Both the position numbers and the translations under genes were made by a program. The notes under the pieces are model-generated. The model was not told the origin of the DNA, did not search any database, and was given only the letters and a program-made list of their open reading frames with translations. Below are positions 46,359 to 55,776 of a DNA stretch of 64,000 nucleotides, piece after piece; the stretch's first letter is position 1, and the number at the start of each line of letters is the position of its first letter. The DNA comes from Janthinobacterium sp. GW458P (GTDB lineage Bacteria > Pseudomonadota > Gammaproteobacteria > Burkholderiales > Burkholderiaceae_D): positions 74,331 to 138,330 of the forward strand of contig NZ_NEGZ01000003.1 in the NCBI RefSeq assembly GCF_002127585.1, in the 5' to 3' direction.

Positions 46359-46745
46359 TCAGGAAATGCAGGCGGCGTTGATGGCGCCGATCGACAGGGA
46401 AATGGCGCCCAGCAGGCCGCCGAAAGCGCTGTTGTTCGATTCGATCTGGTCCTTCGACATGCGCAGCAGGCGCGTGGTGACCACATAGGCGAGCAATTGC
46501 ACCACCATGGCGCCGAAGGCCCAGGCGAAGAATTGCTGGTAGTCGGCCGTGTGCATGAGGGACGAGGCGATGGTGGCGGAAAAGCCCAGCAATGCGCCGC
46601 CCAGCGACAGGGCCGCCGCCTGGTTGCCCTGTCGGATCAGCAGCACTTCGTTATACGGCGTGACGCGCGTGTAGATGATAAAAAAGGCAATCAGCAGCGC
46701 GGCGGCCAGTATAAGATGGATCAGATAGTTTAGGATGGCGGGCAC
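46359..46745 (-). CDS. DUF350 family inner-membrane protein
   Basis: 128 residues with four transmembrane segments, the usual DUF350 (YjfL-like) architecture; typical parts are IRQGNQAAALSLGGALLGFS and NSAFGGLLGAISLSIGAINA. It is the first gene of the minus-strand part of the cluster, 59 bp from the divergent speE-like gene, so a shared regulatory region controls both halves. In E. coli the DUF350 gene yjfL lies in a PspA-like operon with a glutathionylspermidine-synthetase-like gene, another polyamine link (recalled). Confidence 0.88.
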   Translation of the reverse strand: MPAILNYLIHLILAAALLIAFFIIYTRVTPYNEVLLIRQGNQAAALSLGGALLGFSATIASSLMHTADYQQFFAWAFGAMVVQLLAYVVTTRLLRMSKDQIESNNSAFGGLLGAISLSIGAINAACIS

Positions 46746-46804
46746 GGCTTTCCTCGCAATGAGTATTTGATAACGTCAACGCATATTAGAACAAAAAAAG
46801 TCCA

Positions 46805-48316
46805 ATGAACAAAAAGATTCTGATTTTGTCCGTCTTCGTGGTCGCCTCCTGCGGCCTCGCGTATGAACTGATCGCCGGCGCCATGTCCAGCTACCTGCTC
46901 GGCGACTCCATCCTGCAGTTTTCCACCATCATCGGCTGCTACCTGTTTGCCATGGGTGTGGGCGCTCACTTTTCCAAGTATGTGCGGGACGACGACGTGC
47001 TCTCGCGCTTCGTCGACATCGAACTGGCCGTGGGCCTGATCGGCGGCCTGTCGGCCGCCATCCTGTTCATGACGTTCTCGTGGATGGCCGCGCCATTTCG
47101 CACCTTATTGTATGTGATGGTGTTCCTGATCGGCGCACTGGTCGGCATGGAAGTGCCGCTGGTGATGCGCGCCCTGAACTCGCGCCAGACGGAGTTTTCC
47201 GAACTGGTCAGCCGCGTGCTCACCTTCGATTACCTGGGTGCGCTGGCCGTCTCTCTGCTGTTTCCGCTGGTGCTGTCGCCCTACCTGGGCCTGGTGCGCA
47301 CGGGCTTTTTGTTCGGCATGCTCAACGTGGGCGTGGGCCTGTGGACGATTTACGTGTTCCGCGCGGAGCTGAAGAATCTCACGGGTCGCTTCCTGCGCGC
47401 CTGCGCCGTGATGCTGGTGCTGGTCGCCGGCTTTGCCATGTCCGACCGCATGGTGGCCTGGGGCGAGCACGGCCTGTTCGGCGACCAGATCGTGTATTCC
47501 ACCACCACGCCCTACCAGCGCCTGGTGATCACGCGCTGGAAGGACGATACGCGGCTGTACATCAACGGCAACCTGCAGTTTTCCTCGCGCGACGAGTACC
47601 GCTACCACGAGGCGCTGGTGCACCCCGTGCTCGAAGCCTTGCCGTGGGCGCGCCGCGTGCTGGTGCTGGGCGGCGGCGATGGCCTGGCGCTGCGCGAAAT
47701 CCTGCGTTATCCACACATCGAACACGTCACCGTGGTCGACCTCGATCCTGCCATGACGGCCGCGTTTACCACGCGCCCGGAACTGGCAAAGTTAAATAAC
47801 AGCTCGTTCTCGGACAAGCGCGTCACCGTCGTCAATGCCGATGCCGCCGTCTGGCTGCGCAACAACGGCGACATGTTCGACGCGGCCATCGTCGATTTCC
47901 CCGATCCGTCCAGCTTCGCGCTCGGCAAACTGTACTCGGTGCCGTTCTATGACCTGGTGAAAAAGCACCTGGCGGCCAAGGGCTTGATGGTGGTGCAATC
48001 GACGTCGCCGTTCTTTGCCCCGCACGCCTACTGGACCATCAATTCGACCCTGCGCGAAGTGGGCATGCGCACCTGGCCCTACCACGCCTACGTGCCTTCA
48101 TTCGGCGAATGGGGTTTTATCCTCGCCTCGCCCCAGCTCGACTACACACCGCCGACGAAATACCGCCTGCCGATGCGCTACCTGAATGCGGACACCACGC
48201 GCGAGATGTTCATCTTCCCGCCCGACATGCAGCCGCTGCCCATGGCGCCGAACCGCTTGAATACCCAGTCGCTCGTGCATGAATTCGAGCAGGACTGGAA
48301 CCGGGTGATCCGCTGA
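46805..48316 (+). CDS. speE: Membrane-type spermidine synthase (polyamine aminopropyltransferase)
   Basis: 503 residues. The first 215 or so are six or seven transmembrane helices (start MNKKILILSVFVVASCGLAY), followed by the soluble spermidine-synthase domain (about 230-480). Motifs include QRLVITRW, YHEALVHPVLEALPWARRV, the SAM-site VLGGGDGLALREI, the VVDLDPAM acid, and DFPDPSS in place of the more usual DxTDP. It would transfer aminopropyl groups from decarboxylated SAM, made by the divergent speD. Its stop overlaps the next start (TGATG). An exact DnaA box at 47707 is embedded in the coding sequence. Confidence 0.9.
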   Translation: MNKKILILSVFVVASCGLAYELIAGAMSSYLLGDSILQFSTIIGCYLFAMGVGAHFSKYVRDDDVLSRFVDIELAVGLIGGLSAAILFMTFSWMAAPFRTLLYVMVFLIGALVGMEVPLVMRALNSRQTEFSELVSRVLTFDYLGALAVSLLFPLVLSPYLGLVRTGFLFGMLNVGVGLWTIYVFRAELKNLTGRFLRACAVMLVLVAGFAMSDRMVAWGEHGLFGDQIVYSTTTPYQRLVITRWKDDTRLYINGNLQFSSRDEYRYHEALVHPVLEALPWARRVLVLGGGDGLALREILRYPHIEHVTVVDLDPAMTAAFTTRPELAKLNNSSFSDKRVTVVNADAAVWLRNNGDMFDAAIVDFPDPSSFALGKLYSVPFYDLVKKHLAAKGLMVVQSTSPFFAPHAYWTINSTLREVGMRTWPYHAYVPSFGEWGFILASPQLDYTPPTKYRLPMRYLNADTTREMFIFPPDMQPLPMAPNRLNTQSLVHEFEQDWNRVIR

Positions 48317-49950
48317 TGCAGCGCCGCTCCTTCATGCTGTGGGCCGCTGGCGGCACAGCGGCAGCCGCCGCCGGCATCGGCAGCATCGCCGCGTATCTGC
48401 GCTGGCAGGAAATCACGCCGACAGTGCTGTATCCGGGCCGCAGCGAGGGGCATTATTTGCGCAAGCTGCTGCGCGAGGGCACGGCGCTGCCGCCGCCTTC
48501 GCGTACCTTGAGCACCGACGTGGCCATCCTCGGCTCCGGCATCGCGGGCCTGACGGCTGCCTGGCGTTTGAACAAGCTGGGGCACAGGGACTTTCTCATG
48601 ATCGATGGCCCGCAGCCGTATGGCAACGCGGCCGGCGGCCACTTCGGCGACCTGGCCTATCCCACCGGCGGCCACTATCTGCCATTGCCGTCGCCCGAAT
48701 CGACCCATGTGCGCGAAATCCTGTTCGACCTGGGGATCATCGAGCGCGACCCGCAGGCGGAAAAGCCATATTACGACGAGCGCTACATCCTGCACGCGCC
48801 GGAAGAGCGATTGCTGTTCAACGGTCAGTGGCAGGACGGCTTCATTCCCACCGAAGGCGTGCCGCCCGAGGAGCTCGCGCAGCATGAGCGCTTCTTTGCC
48901 GAGGTGCGGCGCCTGCGCCAGGCGCATGGCAACGATGGCAAGCGCGTCTTCGTCTTTCCTACCGTGGAGTCGTCGCAAGACCCGGCCTGGCAGGCGTTCG
49001 ACACCATCACCTTGAAGCAGTGGATGGAACGCGAAGGCTATACCTCGCCCACCCTGCACTGGTACCTGAATTACTGCTGCCGCGACGATTACGGCACGCG
49101 CTACGATCAGGTTTCGGCCTGGGCCGGCCTGCATTACTACTGCAGCCGCTGGGGCCAGGCGGCCAATGCTGGCAACGGCGCCTGGCTGACCTGGCCGGGC
49201 GGCATGCAGCCGGTCGCCACGGCCATGGAACAGGCGTCCAAGGTCCGGCGCCACGCGGGCACGGTGGTTTCCCTCACGACGACGGCCAACGGCGTGGAAG
49301 CGCTGTGCCTGGAACTGGTCGACGGCCAGCCGCGCACCTATCTGGTCAAGGCGCGCAAGGCCATCTGCGCCATGCCTTTGTACGTGGCGGCGCGCGTGGT
49401 GAAGAACATCGCCGACTATGGCTTCGACGCGAAACGCGATACGCCCGCGTATGCGCCGTGGATGGTGGCGAATTTTTTACTTAAACGCTTTCCCGACGAA
49501 CTGCCGCATGCGCCCCTGTGCTGGGACAACGTGGTGTACCAGGAACCTGGCCTTGGCTATGTCGTCTCGACCCACCAGGACATCCGCGTGCGCCCGCCCG
49601 AGAAAACCGTTTTCAGCGCCTACGTGGCACTGTCCGACCGCACGCCGCAGCAAGCGCGCAAGTGGCTCGACACGGCCAGCCCCGAAGAACTGCTGGCGCT
49701 GGCCAGCGTCGATTTAAAGACGGCGTATGGGCGCGATTTTGCCAGCTGCGTCGAGCGCGTCGACATCACCGTGCGCGGTCACGCCATGGCAGCGCCCTTG
49801 CCGGGATTCCGCAGCAACGCGGGCTTGAAGGCCTTGCGCGAACACGACGGCGCCATCCTGTTCGCGCATGCGGATTTGTCGGGCTTTTCCGTGTTCGAAG
49901 AGGCGGCGTGGTGGGGGGATAGGGCGGCGCGGCTGGCGGCTAACGTCTGA
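48316..49950 (+). CDS. FAD-dependent amine-oxidase-like oxidoreductase
   Basis: 544 residues. The N-terminus MQRRSFMLWAAGGTAAAAAG looks like a Tat signal or anchor. A dinucleotide-binding motif VAILGSGIAGLTAAWRLNKLG follows at about 69-90, and the rest resembles flavin amine oxidases/desaturases (AGLHYYCSRWGQAANAGNGA, FAHADLSGFSVFEEAAWWGD at the end). It is translationally coupled to speE, so it may act on a polyamine or modified polyamine outside the inner membrane; the substrate is inferred only. Confidence 0.82.
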   Translation: MQRRSFMLWAAGGTAAAAAGIGSIAAYLRWQEITPTVLYPGRSEGHYLRKLLREGTALPPPSRTLSTDVAILGSGIAGLTAAWRLNKLGHRDFLMIDGPQPYGNAAGGHFGDLAYPTGGHYLPLPSPESTHVREILFDLGIIERDPQAEKPYYDERYILHAPEERLLFNGQWQDGFIPTEGVPPEELAQHERFFAEVRRLRQAHGNDGKRVFVFPTVESSQDPAWQAFDTITLKQWMEREGYTSPTLHWYLNYCCRDDYGTRYDQVSAWAGLHYYCSRWGQAANAGNGAWLTWPGGMQPVATAMEQASKVRRHAGTVVSLTTTANGVEALCLELVDGQPRTYLVKARKAICAMPLYVAARVVKNIADYGFDAKRDTPAYAPWMVANFLLKRFPDELPHAPLCWDNVVYQEPGLGYVVSTHQDIRVRPPEKTVFSAYVALSDRTPQQARKWLDTASPEELLALASVDLKTAYGRDFASCVERVDITVRGHAMAAPLPGFRSNAGLKALREHDGAILFAHADLSGFSVFEEAAWWGDRAARLAANV

Positions 49951-49960
49951 CATAAGCTAC

Positions 49961-50067
49961 TGCGCGTGGCAATTTGTGGCCTGCGATGCTCACTGCCTCG
50001 GCGGCCCCATGCTAAAGCACAGCTGCGCTTCTTAGCCCCAACTTGCTGCCGCTCGCTACGCTTTTGT
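49961..50067 (+). repeat. Dispersed 107-bp intergenic repeat, copy A
   Basis: Begins TGCGCGTGGC and ends CGCTCGCTACGCTTTTGT. The reverse complement of 55633-55739 aligns without gaps over the same 107 bp, with about 87 identical positions by eye, including GATGCTCACTG, CTCGGCG and GCTCGCTACG. Not coding. It lies between the FAD oxidoreductase gene and the gguB terminator. Confidence 0.75.
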
Positions 50068-50079
50068 CCGACGTTATAT

Positions 50080-50106
50080 ATAAAAAGGCCGGCGCAAGCG
50101 CCGGCC
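50080..50106 (-). terminator. Terminator of the chvE-gguAB operon
   Basis: GGCCGGCGC (50087-50095) pairs with GCGCCGGCC (50098-50106) with a 2-base core; on the minus strand it is followed by T5. It lies 25 bp past the gguB stop. Confidence 0.88.
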
Positions 50107-50131
50107 AGAGCCCCCTAAGGCTCGAACCGGT

Positions 50132-51349
50132 CTATTTGTTTTTGTTGATCACGTCGATGAACACGGCCGCCAGCAGTACCAGGCCCTTGATCACCTGCTG
50201 ATAATCGATGCCGATGCCCATGATGGACATGCCGTTGTTCATCACGCCCATGATGAAGGCGCCGATGACGGCTCCCATCACCTTGCCCACGCCGCCCGAG
50301 GCCGACGCGCCGCCGATGAAGCAGGCGGCGATCACGTCCAGCTCGAAACCCGTGCCCGCCTTCGGCGTGGCCGTGTTCAGGCGCGCCGCGAAGATCAGGC
50401 CGGCCAGCGCGGCCAGCATGCCCATGTTGACGAAGGTGTAGAAGCTGACCCGTTCCGTCTTGATGCCGGACAGGCGCGCCGCCTTTTCATTGCCGCCCAC
50501 GGCATACACGCGACGGCCCAGCACGGTGCGGTTGGTGATGAAGGTGTAGGCGACGATGAGCAGCGACATCACGGCCAGCACGTTGGGGAAGCCGCGGTAC
50601 GACGCCAGCAGGTAGCTGAAATACACCATCACGGCCGCGAAGATGGCGTTTTTCAGCAGGAAGAAGGCGCGCGGCTCGTTTTCCATGCCGTGCTTCAGCT
50701 GCTTGGCGCGGCTGCGCAGCGAGGTGACGATCAGCGCCGCGGCGGCGATCACGCCCAGCAGCAGGGACAGGCCGCGCAGGTTTTCGCCGCCGAACGGGTC
50801 GGGCAGGAAGCCCGAGCTGAGCATCTGGAAGCCTTCCGGGAAAGGGCCGACCGACTGGCCTGCCAGCAGCGCCAGGGTCAGGCCCTTGAACACCAGCATG
50901 CCGGCCAGGGTGACGATAAACGACGGGATCTTGAAGAAGGCGACGAAATAGCCTTGCGCACCGCCGATGACGGCGCCGGCCAGCAGGCAGAGGATGCTGG
51001 CGGCGACAAAATGCATGTGATAGTTGACGATCAGGACGGCCGCCAGCGCGCCGACGAAGCCGACCACCGAGCCGACGGACAAATCGATATGGCCGGCCAC
51101 GATGACCATCAGCATGCCCAGCGCCATGATGACGATGTAGCTGTTTTGCAGCACCAGGTTGGTCAGGTTCAGCGGCTGCATCAGCGTGCCGTCGGTCATG
51201 TACTGAAAAAAGCCCATGATGACGATCAGGGAGAGCAGCATGCCGTAGTCGCGCATATTGTTTTTCAGGAAGCCGGCATAGCTTTTCGCTTGCGGCGCGG
51301 TGCCGGGGGTGGTGCCTGCCGCCGCTCCCGCTGTCAGTTTATTGTCCAT
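50132..51349 (-). CDS. gguB: Multiple sugar ABC transporter permease
   Basis: 405 residues, about ten hydrophobic segments, ribose/xylose-type permease (BPD_transp_2): [20 protein letters not shown] near the N-terminal third, [19 protein letters not shown] coupling loop, and [20 protein letters not shown]. The order SBP-ATPase-permease and the resemblance of the binding protein to ChvE point to the GguB/MmsB type that imports L-arabinose, D-xylose, D-galactose or D-glucose. Its start overlaps the end of gguA by 11 bp. Confidence 0.93.
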   Translation of the reverse strand: MDNKLTAGAAAGTTPGTAPQAKSYAGFLKNNMRDYGMLLSLIVIMGFFQYMTDGTLMQPLNLTNLVLQNSYIVIMALGMLMVIVAGHIDLSVGSVVGFVGALAAVLIVNYHMHFVAASILCLLAGAVIGGAQGYFVAFFKIPSFIVTLAGMLVFKGLTLALLAGQSVGPFPEGFQMLSSGFLPDPFGGENLRGLSLLLGVIAAAALIVTSLRSRAKQLKHGMENEPRAFFLLKNAIFAAVMVYFSYLLASYRGFPNVLAVMSLLIVAYTFITNRTVLGRRVYAVGGNEKAARLSGIKTERVSFYTFVNMGMLAALAGLIFAARLNTATPKAGTGFELDVIAACFIGGASASGGVGKVMGAVIGAFIMGVMNNGMSIMGIGIDYQQVIKGLVLLAAVFIDVINKNK

Positions 51350-52880
51350 TGTTTTCTCCGTGTGTAACGATCGCGCGCATGATGCGCTCCTGCGATGCCT
51401 CTGCCGCGCTCAGTTCTGCCGCGAAGCGGCCTTCGTTCATGACATAGATCCGGTCGCACATGCCCAGCAATTCCGGCATTTCCGAGGAAATCATGATGAT
51501 GCATTTGCCTTCGGCGGCCAGCTCGCTGATGATGCTGTAGATCTCGTACTTTGCGCCCACGTCGATGCCGCGGCTCGGTTCATCGAGGATCAGCACGTCG
51601 GGGCGCGAAAACAGCCATTTCGCCAGCACCACTTTCTGCTGGTTGCCGCCGGACAGGTTGACCACCTTCTGCGCCACGCTCGAGCAACGGGTCTTGAGCT
51701 TGCGGCGGAACTCCTCGGCCACGCTGAATTCACGCTGCTCGTCGATCACCATGTGCTGCGAAATCGCGTCCAGATTGGCCAGGCTGGTGTTCTTCTGGAT
51801 GTCTTCCTCGAGGATCAGGCCCAGGCCCTTGCGGTCTTCCGTAACATACGCGAGGCCGTGGGCGATCGCCTTGCCAATGGTGCTGACGTCGATTTCCTGG
51901 CCATGCTTGAGCACCGTGCCGCTGATGCGCTGGCCGTAGGCGCGCCCGAACAGGCTCATTGCCAGTTCCGTGCGCCCGGAGCCCATCAGGCCGGCGATGC
52001 CGATGATCTCGCCCTTTTTGGCGTGCAGATTGATGCCCTTGATGACGGGGCGGTCGGCATGCTCGGGATGGAAGACGCGCCAGTCGCGCACTTCGAAAAT
52101 GGTCTCGCCGATGCTGGGCGTGCGCGGCGGATAGCGGTCGGCCATCTCGCGCCCGACCATTTTTTCGATGATGCGGTCTTCGCTGACGGGCTCCGTGCGG
52201 CAGTCGAAGCTGTCGACCGTGTTCCCGTCGCGCAGCACCGTGATGGCGTCGGCGACTCTTGAGATTTCATTGAGCTTGTGCGAAATCAGGATCGAGGCGA
52301 TGCCCTGGGCTTTCAGGCCCAGCAGCAGGTCGAGCAGGGCCGCGCTGTCGCTTTCATTCAGGCTGGCCGTCGGCTCGTCGAGGATCAGCAGCTTGACGTC
52401 CTTGCACAACGCCTTGGCGATTTCGATCAGCTGCTGTTTGCCCACGCCCAGATTGGTGATCAGGGTGTCCGGGGACTCCTTCAGGCCGACTTTCTGCAGC
52501 AGTTCGCGCGTCTTGCCTTGCGCGTATTCCCAGTCGATGACGCCCATATGGGCCGGCTCGTTGCCGAGGAAGATATTCTCGGCGATCGACAGCTGGGGCA
52601 CCAGCGCCAGTTCCTGGTGGATGATGATGATGCCGATTTCTTCGCTGTCCTTGATGCCGCGGAAGTGCCGCGTCTGGCCCTGGTAATCGATGTCGCCCGT
52701 ATAGCTGCCATGGCCATAGACGCCGCTCAGCACTTTCATCAGCGTGGATTTGCCGGCGCCGTTTTCGCCGACGATGGCGTGGATCTCGCCGCTGCGTACC
52801 CGCAGGTTGACATTGTCGAGCGCAACGACGCCCGGGAATGTTTTGCGTATCCCGCGCATTTCCAGGATAGTGTTCGTCAT
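51339..52880 (-). CDS. gguA: Multiple sugar ABC transporter ATPase (tandem ATPase)
   Basis: 513 residues with two fused ABC domains, as in sugar transporters of the Mgl/Xyl/Ggu class. The first domain (about 1-245) has Walker [17 protein letters not shown] and Walker [17 protein letters not shown]; the second (about 260-500) has a degenerate Walker A region [19 protein letters not shown] and [19 protein letters not shown] with [16 protein letters not shown]. Such a degenerate second site is normal for the class. It follows chvE after a hairpin. Confidence 0.94.
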   Translation of the reverse strand: MTNTILEMRGIRKTFPGVVALDNVNLRVRSGEIHAIVGENGAGKSTLMKVLSGVYGHGSYTGDIDYQGQTRHFRGIKDSEEIGIIIIHQELALVPQLSIAENIFLGNEPAHMGVIDWEYAQGKTRELLQKVGLKESPDTLITNLGVGKQQLIEIAKALCKDVKLLILDEPTASLNESDSAALLDLLLGLKAQGIASILISHKLNEISRVADAITVLRDGNTVDSFDCRTEPVSEDRIIEKMVGREMADRYPPRTPSIGETIFEVRDWRVFHPEHADRPVIKGINLHAKKGEIIGIAGLMGSGRTELAMSLFGRAYGQRISGTVLKHGQEIDVSTIGKAIAHGLAYVTEDRKGLGLILEEDIQKNTSLANLDAISQHMVIDEQREFSVAEEFRRKLKTRCSSVAQKVVNLSGGNQQKVVLAKWLFSRPDVLILDEPSRGIDVGAKYEIYSIISELAAEGKCIIMISSEMPELLGMCDRIYVMNEGRFAAELSAAEASQERIMRAIVTHGENNGQ

Positions 52881-52955
52881 ATAACCTCTCTGGCACGGCC
52901 GCGCTGGTGGGCAGCGGTCGTGCGGCAGTCTTGTTCTTGATCGTGCGTGAAGCGA

Positions 52956-52978
52956 AAGGCCCGGCAGTGCCGGGCCTT
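52956..52978 (-). promoter_or_regulatory. Intercistronic hairpin chvE-gguA
   Basis: A 10-bp perfect stem, AAGGCCCGGC (52956-52965) with GCCGGGCCTT (52969-52978), has a 3-base loop and lies just past the chvE stop. It lacks a U-run, so it probably protects chvE mRNA and gives excess binding protein. Confidence 0.65.
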
Positions 52979-52993
52979 CAGTAGCATGGATGC

Positions 52994-54070
52994 TTATTTC
53001 ACTTGCGCTTCCGTGTAGTAGCCGCTGCCGGTGACGAGCACCTGCTTCCAGTTCGCCTTGTCGACGGTGACCGGTTTTAACAGGTAGGACGGCACGACCT
53101 TCACGCCGTTGTTATAGGTCTTGGTGTCGTTGACGGCCGGCGCCTTGCCGCTCATCATCGCGTCGACCATGTTGGCCGTGACCTTGGCCAGTTCGCGCGT
53201 GTCCTTGAACACGGTCGATGCCTGTTCGCCGCGGATGATCGATTTCACCGACGGGATTTCCGCATCCTGGCCCGTGACGACGGGGAAGGGCTGTTTCGGC
53301 GTGCCGTAGCCGACACCCTTGAGCGAGGACAGGATGCCGATGCTCAAGCCGTCATATGGCGACAGCACCGCGTCGACGCGCGCATTGCCGTAGTAGGCGC
53401 TGAGCAGGTTGTCCATGCGTGCCTGCGCCACGGCGCCGTCCCAGCGCAGGGTGGCGACCTTTTCCATGCCCATCTGCTTCGAGCGCACCACCAGCTTGCC
53501 GCTGTCGATGTATGGTTTCAGGACCGACAGCGCGCCGTTGTAGAAGAAGTGCGCGTTGTTGTCGTCGGCCGAGCCGCCGAACAGTTCGATATTGAACGGG
53601 CCCTTGCCTTCCTTGAGTTTCAGCGCCGATTCGATATAGCCCGCTTGCAGCACGCCGACCTGGAAGTTGTCGAAGGTGGCGTAGTAATCGATGTTTTTCG
53701 TGCCGCGGATCAGACGGTCATACGAAATGACCTTGATGCCCTTGTCGGCCGCCTTTTGCAGCACGTTCGACAAGGTGGTGCCGTCGATGGCGGCGATCAC
53801 CAGCACCTTGGCGCCCTTGGTGATCATGTTTTCCACCTGCGCCAGCTGGTTCGGGATGTCGTCGTCGGCAAACTGCAAGTCCGTCTTGTAGCCGCGCTCC
53901 TTGAATACCCTGACCATGTTGTCGCCGTCGGCGATCCAGCGCATGGACGACTTGGTTGGCATCGAGATGCCGATCGCGCCCTTGTCGGCGGCGCTTGCCA
54001 CGGGTATTGCCGCCATGCCGGAGATGGCCAGCGCCAGGCTCGCGGTCAGCATTTTCATTGTTGTTTTCAT
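52994..54070 (-). CDS. chvE: Multiple sugar-binding periplasmic protein ChvE
   Basis: 358 residues with a Sec signal peptide cleaved near ASA at about residue 27. The mature protein begins [20 protein letters not shown], closely matching ChvE of Agrobacterium/Azospirillum (Peripla_BP_4), with [19 protein letters not shown] later. It captures aldoses for GguAB and in plant-associated bacteria can also present sugars to sensors; no VirA-like partner is present here. It starts a minus-strand operon, divergent from the oxidative pentose operon. Confidence 0.93.
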   Translation of the reverse strand: MKTTMKMLTASLALAISGMAAIPVASAADKGAIGISMPTKSSMRWIADGDNMVRVFKERGYKTDLQFADDDIPNQLAQVENMITKGAKVLVIAAIDGTTLSNVLQKAADKGIKVISYDRLIRGTKNIDYYATFDNFQVGVLQAGYIESALKLKEGKGPFNIELFGGSADDNNAHFFYNGALSVLKPYIDSGKLVVRSKQMGMEKVATLRWDGAVAQARMDNLLSAYYGNARVDAVLSPYDGLSIGILSSLKGVGYGTPKQPFPVVTGQDAEIPSVKSIIRGEQASTVFKDTRELAKVTANMVDAMMSGKAPAVNDTKTYNNGVKVVPSYLLKPVTVDKANWKQVLVTGSGYYTEAQVK

Positions 54071-54445
54071 TTCAGGTCTCCACCGTCTTCGATAGTTGAA
54101 TGTGCCAGGGCCGTCGTCCAGTGGGCGGGCTCCGTGCGAATGGCCGATTGCGGGCCACGGCTGATACTAGTTTGTCCATCCATCCCTCACCAATCACTTT
54201 TTTCGCATTGGCGATATCCAAAACGATATCGATGGGCCAATTGATGCAATGCGCCATAGCGCCCCTTCCCGCCTGCGGACAGGGCGGCAGCGCAGGCCGG
54301 GCGGCGGCTTTTTTTTGTGCGCTGCAATACCAATAATCATCATTCAATTTGGTGATTTTCGTAATTGCGGCGACACAGGGCGGCGCGCAGAATCGGTCCG
54401 GACTTGAAGACCAGCCATCCCGTCACGACCTTTTGAAAGCTTGCC
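54071..54445. promoter_or_regulatory. Divergent control region between chvE-gguAB and the pentose operon
   Basis: The 375-bp gap must hold both promoters. A candidate operator lies around 54207-54240: TTGG...CCAA arms enclose GATATC(C)AAAACGATATC, and TGCAATGCG/CGCATTGG-like halves flank it. A 7-bp stem GCCTGCG/CGCAGGC (54271-54297) is followed about 11 bp on by a T-run near 54308. Which regulator acts here is unknown; XylR from 62351 is the obvious candidate. Nothing else is recognisable. Confidence 0.4.
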
Positions 54446-55606
54446 ATGCAGCCGATTTCCCCTGCCTCCCTGTTGCCCGCCGAACTGGCGCAGGCGCTCC
54501 TCATCGGCCGCATCTGGCGTGACGGCCCCTGCGTCATCGCCGTGCGCGGCGGCGAGGTGATCGACATCACGCAGACGGCAGCGACGGTGTCCGGGCTGTT
54601 CGAACGCAGCGATGCGCTCGATATCGCCCGCCATGCACCCGGGATCGCGCTCGGTCCCGTGCAGGCGCTGCTGGCGCAGGCGCTGGCCGCGCCGGCCGGC
54701 GAGCCTTTGCTGCTGGCGCCGTGCGACCTGCAGGCCGTCAAGGCCTGCGGCGTGACCTTCGCCGTCAGCCTGCTCGAACGGGTGATCGAGGAACAGGCGG
54801 GCGGCGACGCGGCGCGCGCGGCAAGCCTGCGCGCCGCCCTGCAAACGACGCTGGGCGGCGACTTGTCCGCATTAAAACCGGGCTCGGAGGCGGCGCAGCG
54901 CCTGAAACAGCAGCTGCAGCAGCGCGGCGCCTGGTCGCAATACATGGAAGTAGGCATCGGCCCCGAGGCGGAAGTGTTTACCAAGGCGCAGCCGATGTCG
55001 TCGGTGGGCTGCGGCGCGCAGGTGGGCTTGCTGCCATCGTCTGCCTGGAACAACCCCGAGCCGGAGATCGTCCTGGCCGTCAACAGCCGCGGCGAGGTGC
55101 TGGGAGCGACCCTGGGCAACGACGTCAACCTGCGCGACATCGAAGGGCGCAGCGCCCTCTTGCTGGGCAAGGCCAAGGATAACAACGGTTCCTGCGCCAT
55201 CGGCCCCTTCATTCGCCTGTTCGACGAACACTACACGCTCGACACCGTGCGCCAGGCGGAAGTGTCGCTGCTGATCGAGGGCGCGGACGACGGCTTTGTG
55301 CTCGAAGGCGCCAGCTTCATGCGCGAGATTAGCCGCGACCCGCTCGACCTCGTGCGCCAGACGGCAGGCCAGTACCACCAGTATCCGGACGGCTTCATGC
55401 TGTTCCTGGGGACCATGTTCTCGCCCGTGAAGGACCGCGGCGCGCAGGGCGGCGGCTTTACGCACCACCTGGGCGACCGCGTGACGATTGCCAGCGCCGC
55501 GCTGGGCGCGCTGGTCAATGAAGTGCAGCGCTGCGATGAGATTGCCCCCTGGACGTTTGGCGTGCGCGCGCTGTACCAGAACCTGGCCCGACGCGGTTTG
55601 CTTTAA
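54446..55606 (+). CDS. FAH-family 2-keto-3-deoxy-pentonate dehydratase (GguC/AraD1/XylX type)
   Basis: 386 residues of the fumarylacetoacetate-hydrolase fold. The metal-binding region reads PEPEIVLAVNSRGEVLGATL, followed by GNDVNLRDIEG; other parts typical of GguC/AraD1 are SSVGCGAQVGLLPSSAWNNP and FLGTMFSPVKDRGAQGGGF. Such enzymes dehydrate 2-keto-3-deoxy-L-arabonate or -D-xylonate to alpha-ketoglutarate semialdehyde. The neighbouring dehydrogenase and pentonate dehydratase genes complete the upstream steps. L-arabinose and D-xylose versions cannot be separated from sequence alone. No good ribosome binding site is seen before ATG 54446. Confidence 0.87.
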   Translation: MQPISPASLLPAELAQALLIGRIWRDGPCVIAVRGGEVIDITQTAATVSGLFERSDALDIARHAPGIALGPVQALLAQALAAPAGEPLLLAPCDLQAVKACGVTFAVSLLERVIEEQAGGDAARAASLRAALQTTLGGDLSALKPGSEAAQRLKQQLQQRGAWSQYMEVGIGPEAEVFTKAQPMSSVGCGAQVGLLPSSAWNNPEPEIVLAVNSRGEVLGATLGNDVNLRDIEGRSALLLGKAKDNNGSCAIGPFIRLFDEHYTLDTVRQAEVSLLIEGADDGFVLEGASFMREISRDPLDLVRQTAGQYHQYPDGFMLFLGTMFSPVKDRGAQGGGFTHHLGDRVTIASAALGALVNEVQRCDEIAPWTFGVRALYQNLARRGLL

Positions 55607-55632
55607 TTATTTATTAACTTCGAACGCGTTTA

Positions 55633-55739
55633 ACAAAACCGTAGCGAGCGGATGAGAGTTGTGGCTGAGAAGCGGAGCTGTGCGCATGCACGGGGACGCC
55701 GAGTCAGTGAGCATCGGAGGCCGCAAATCTCGACGCGCA
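55633..55739 (-). repeat. Dispersed 107-bp intergenic repeat, copy B (inverted)
   Basis: Reverse-complement match to 49961-50067, ungapped, about 81% identical by eye. It fills most of the 170-bp gap between the FAH-family gene and the SDR gene. With copy A it brackets 5.6 kb holding chvE-gguAB and the FAH-family gene in inverted orientation. Confidence 0.75.
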
Positions 55740-55776
55740 ATAGGATTGGTTAAGCGTTCCTAAACAGAGAGACACC

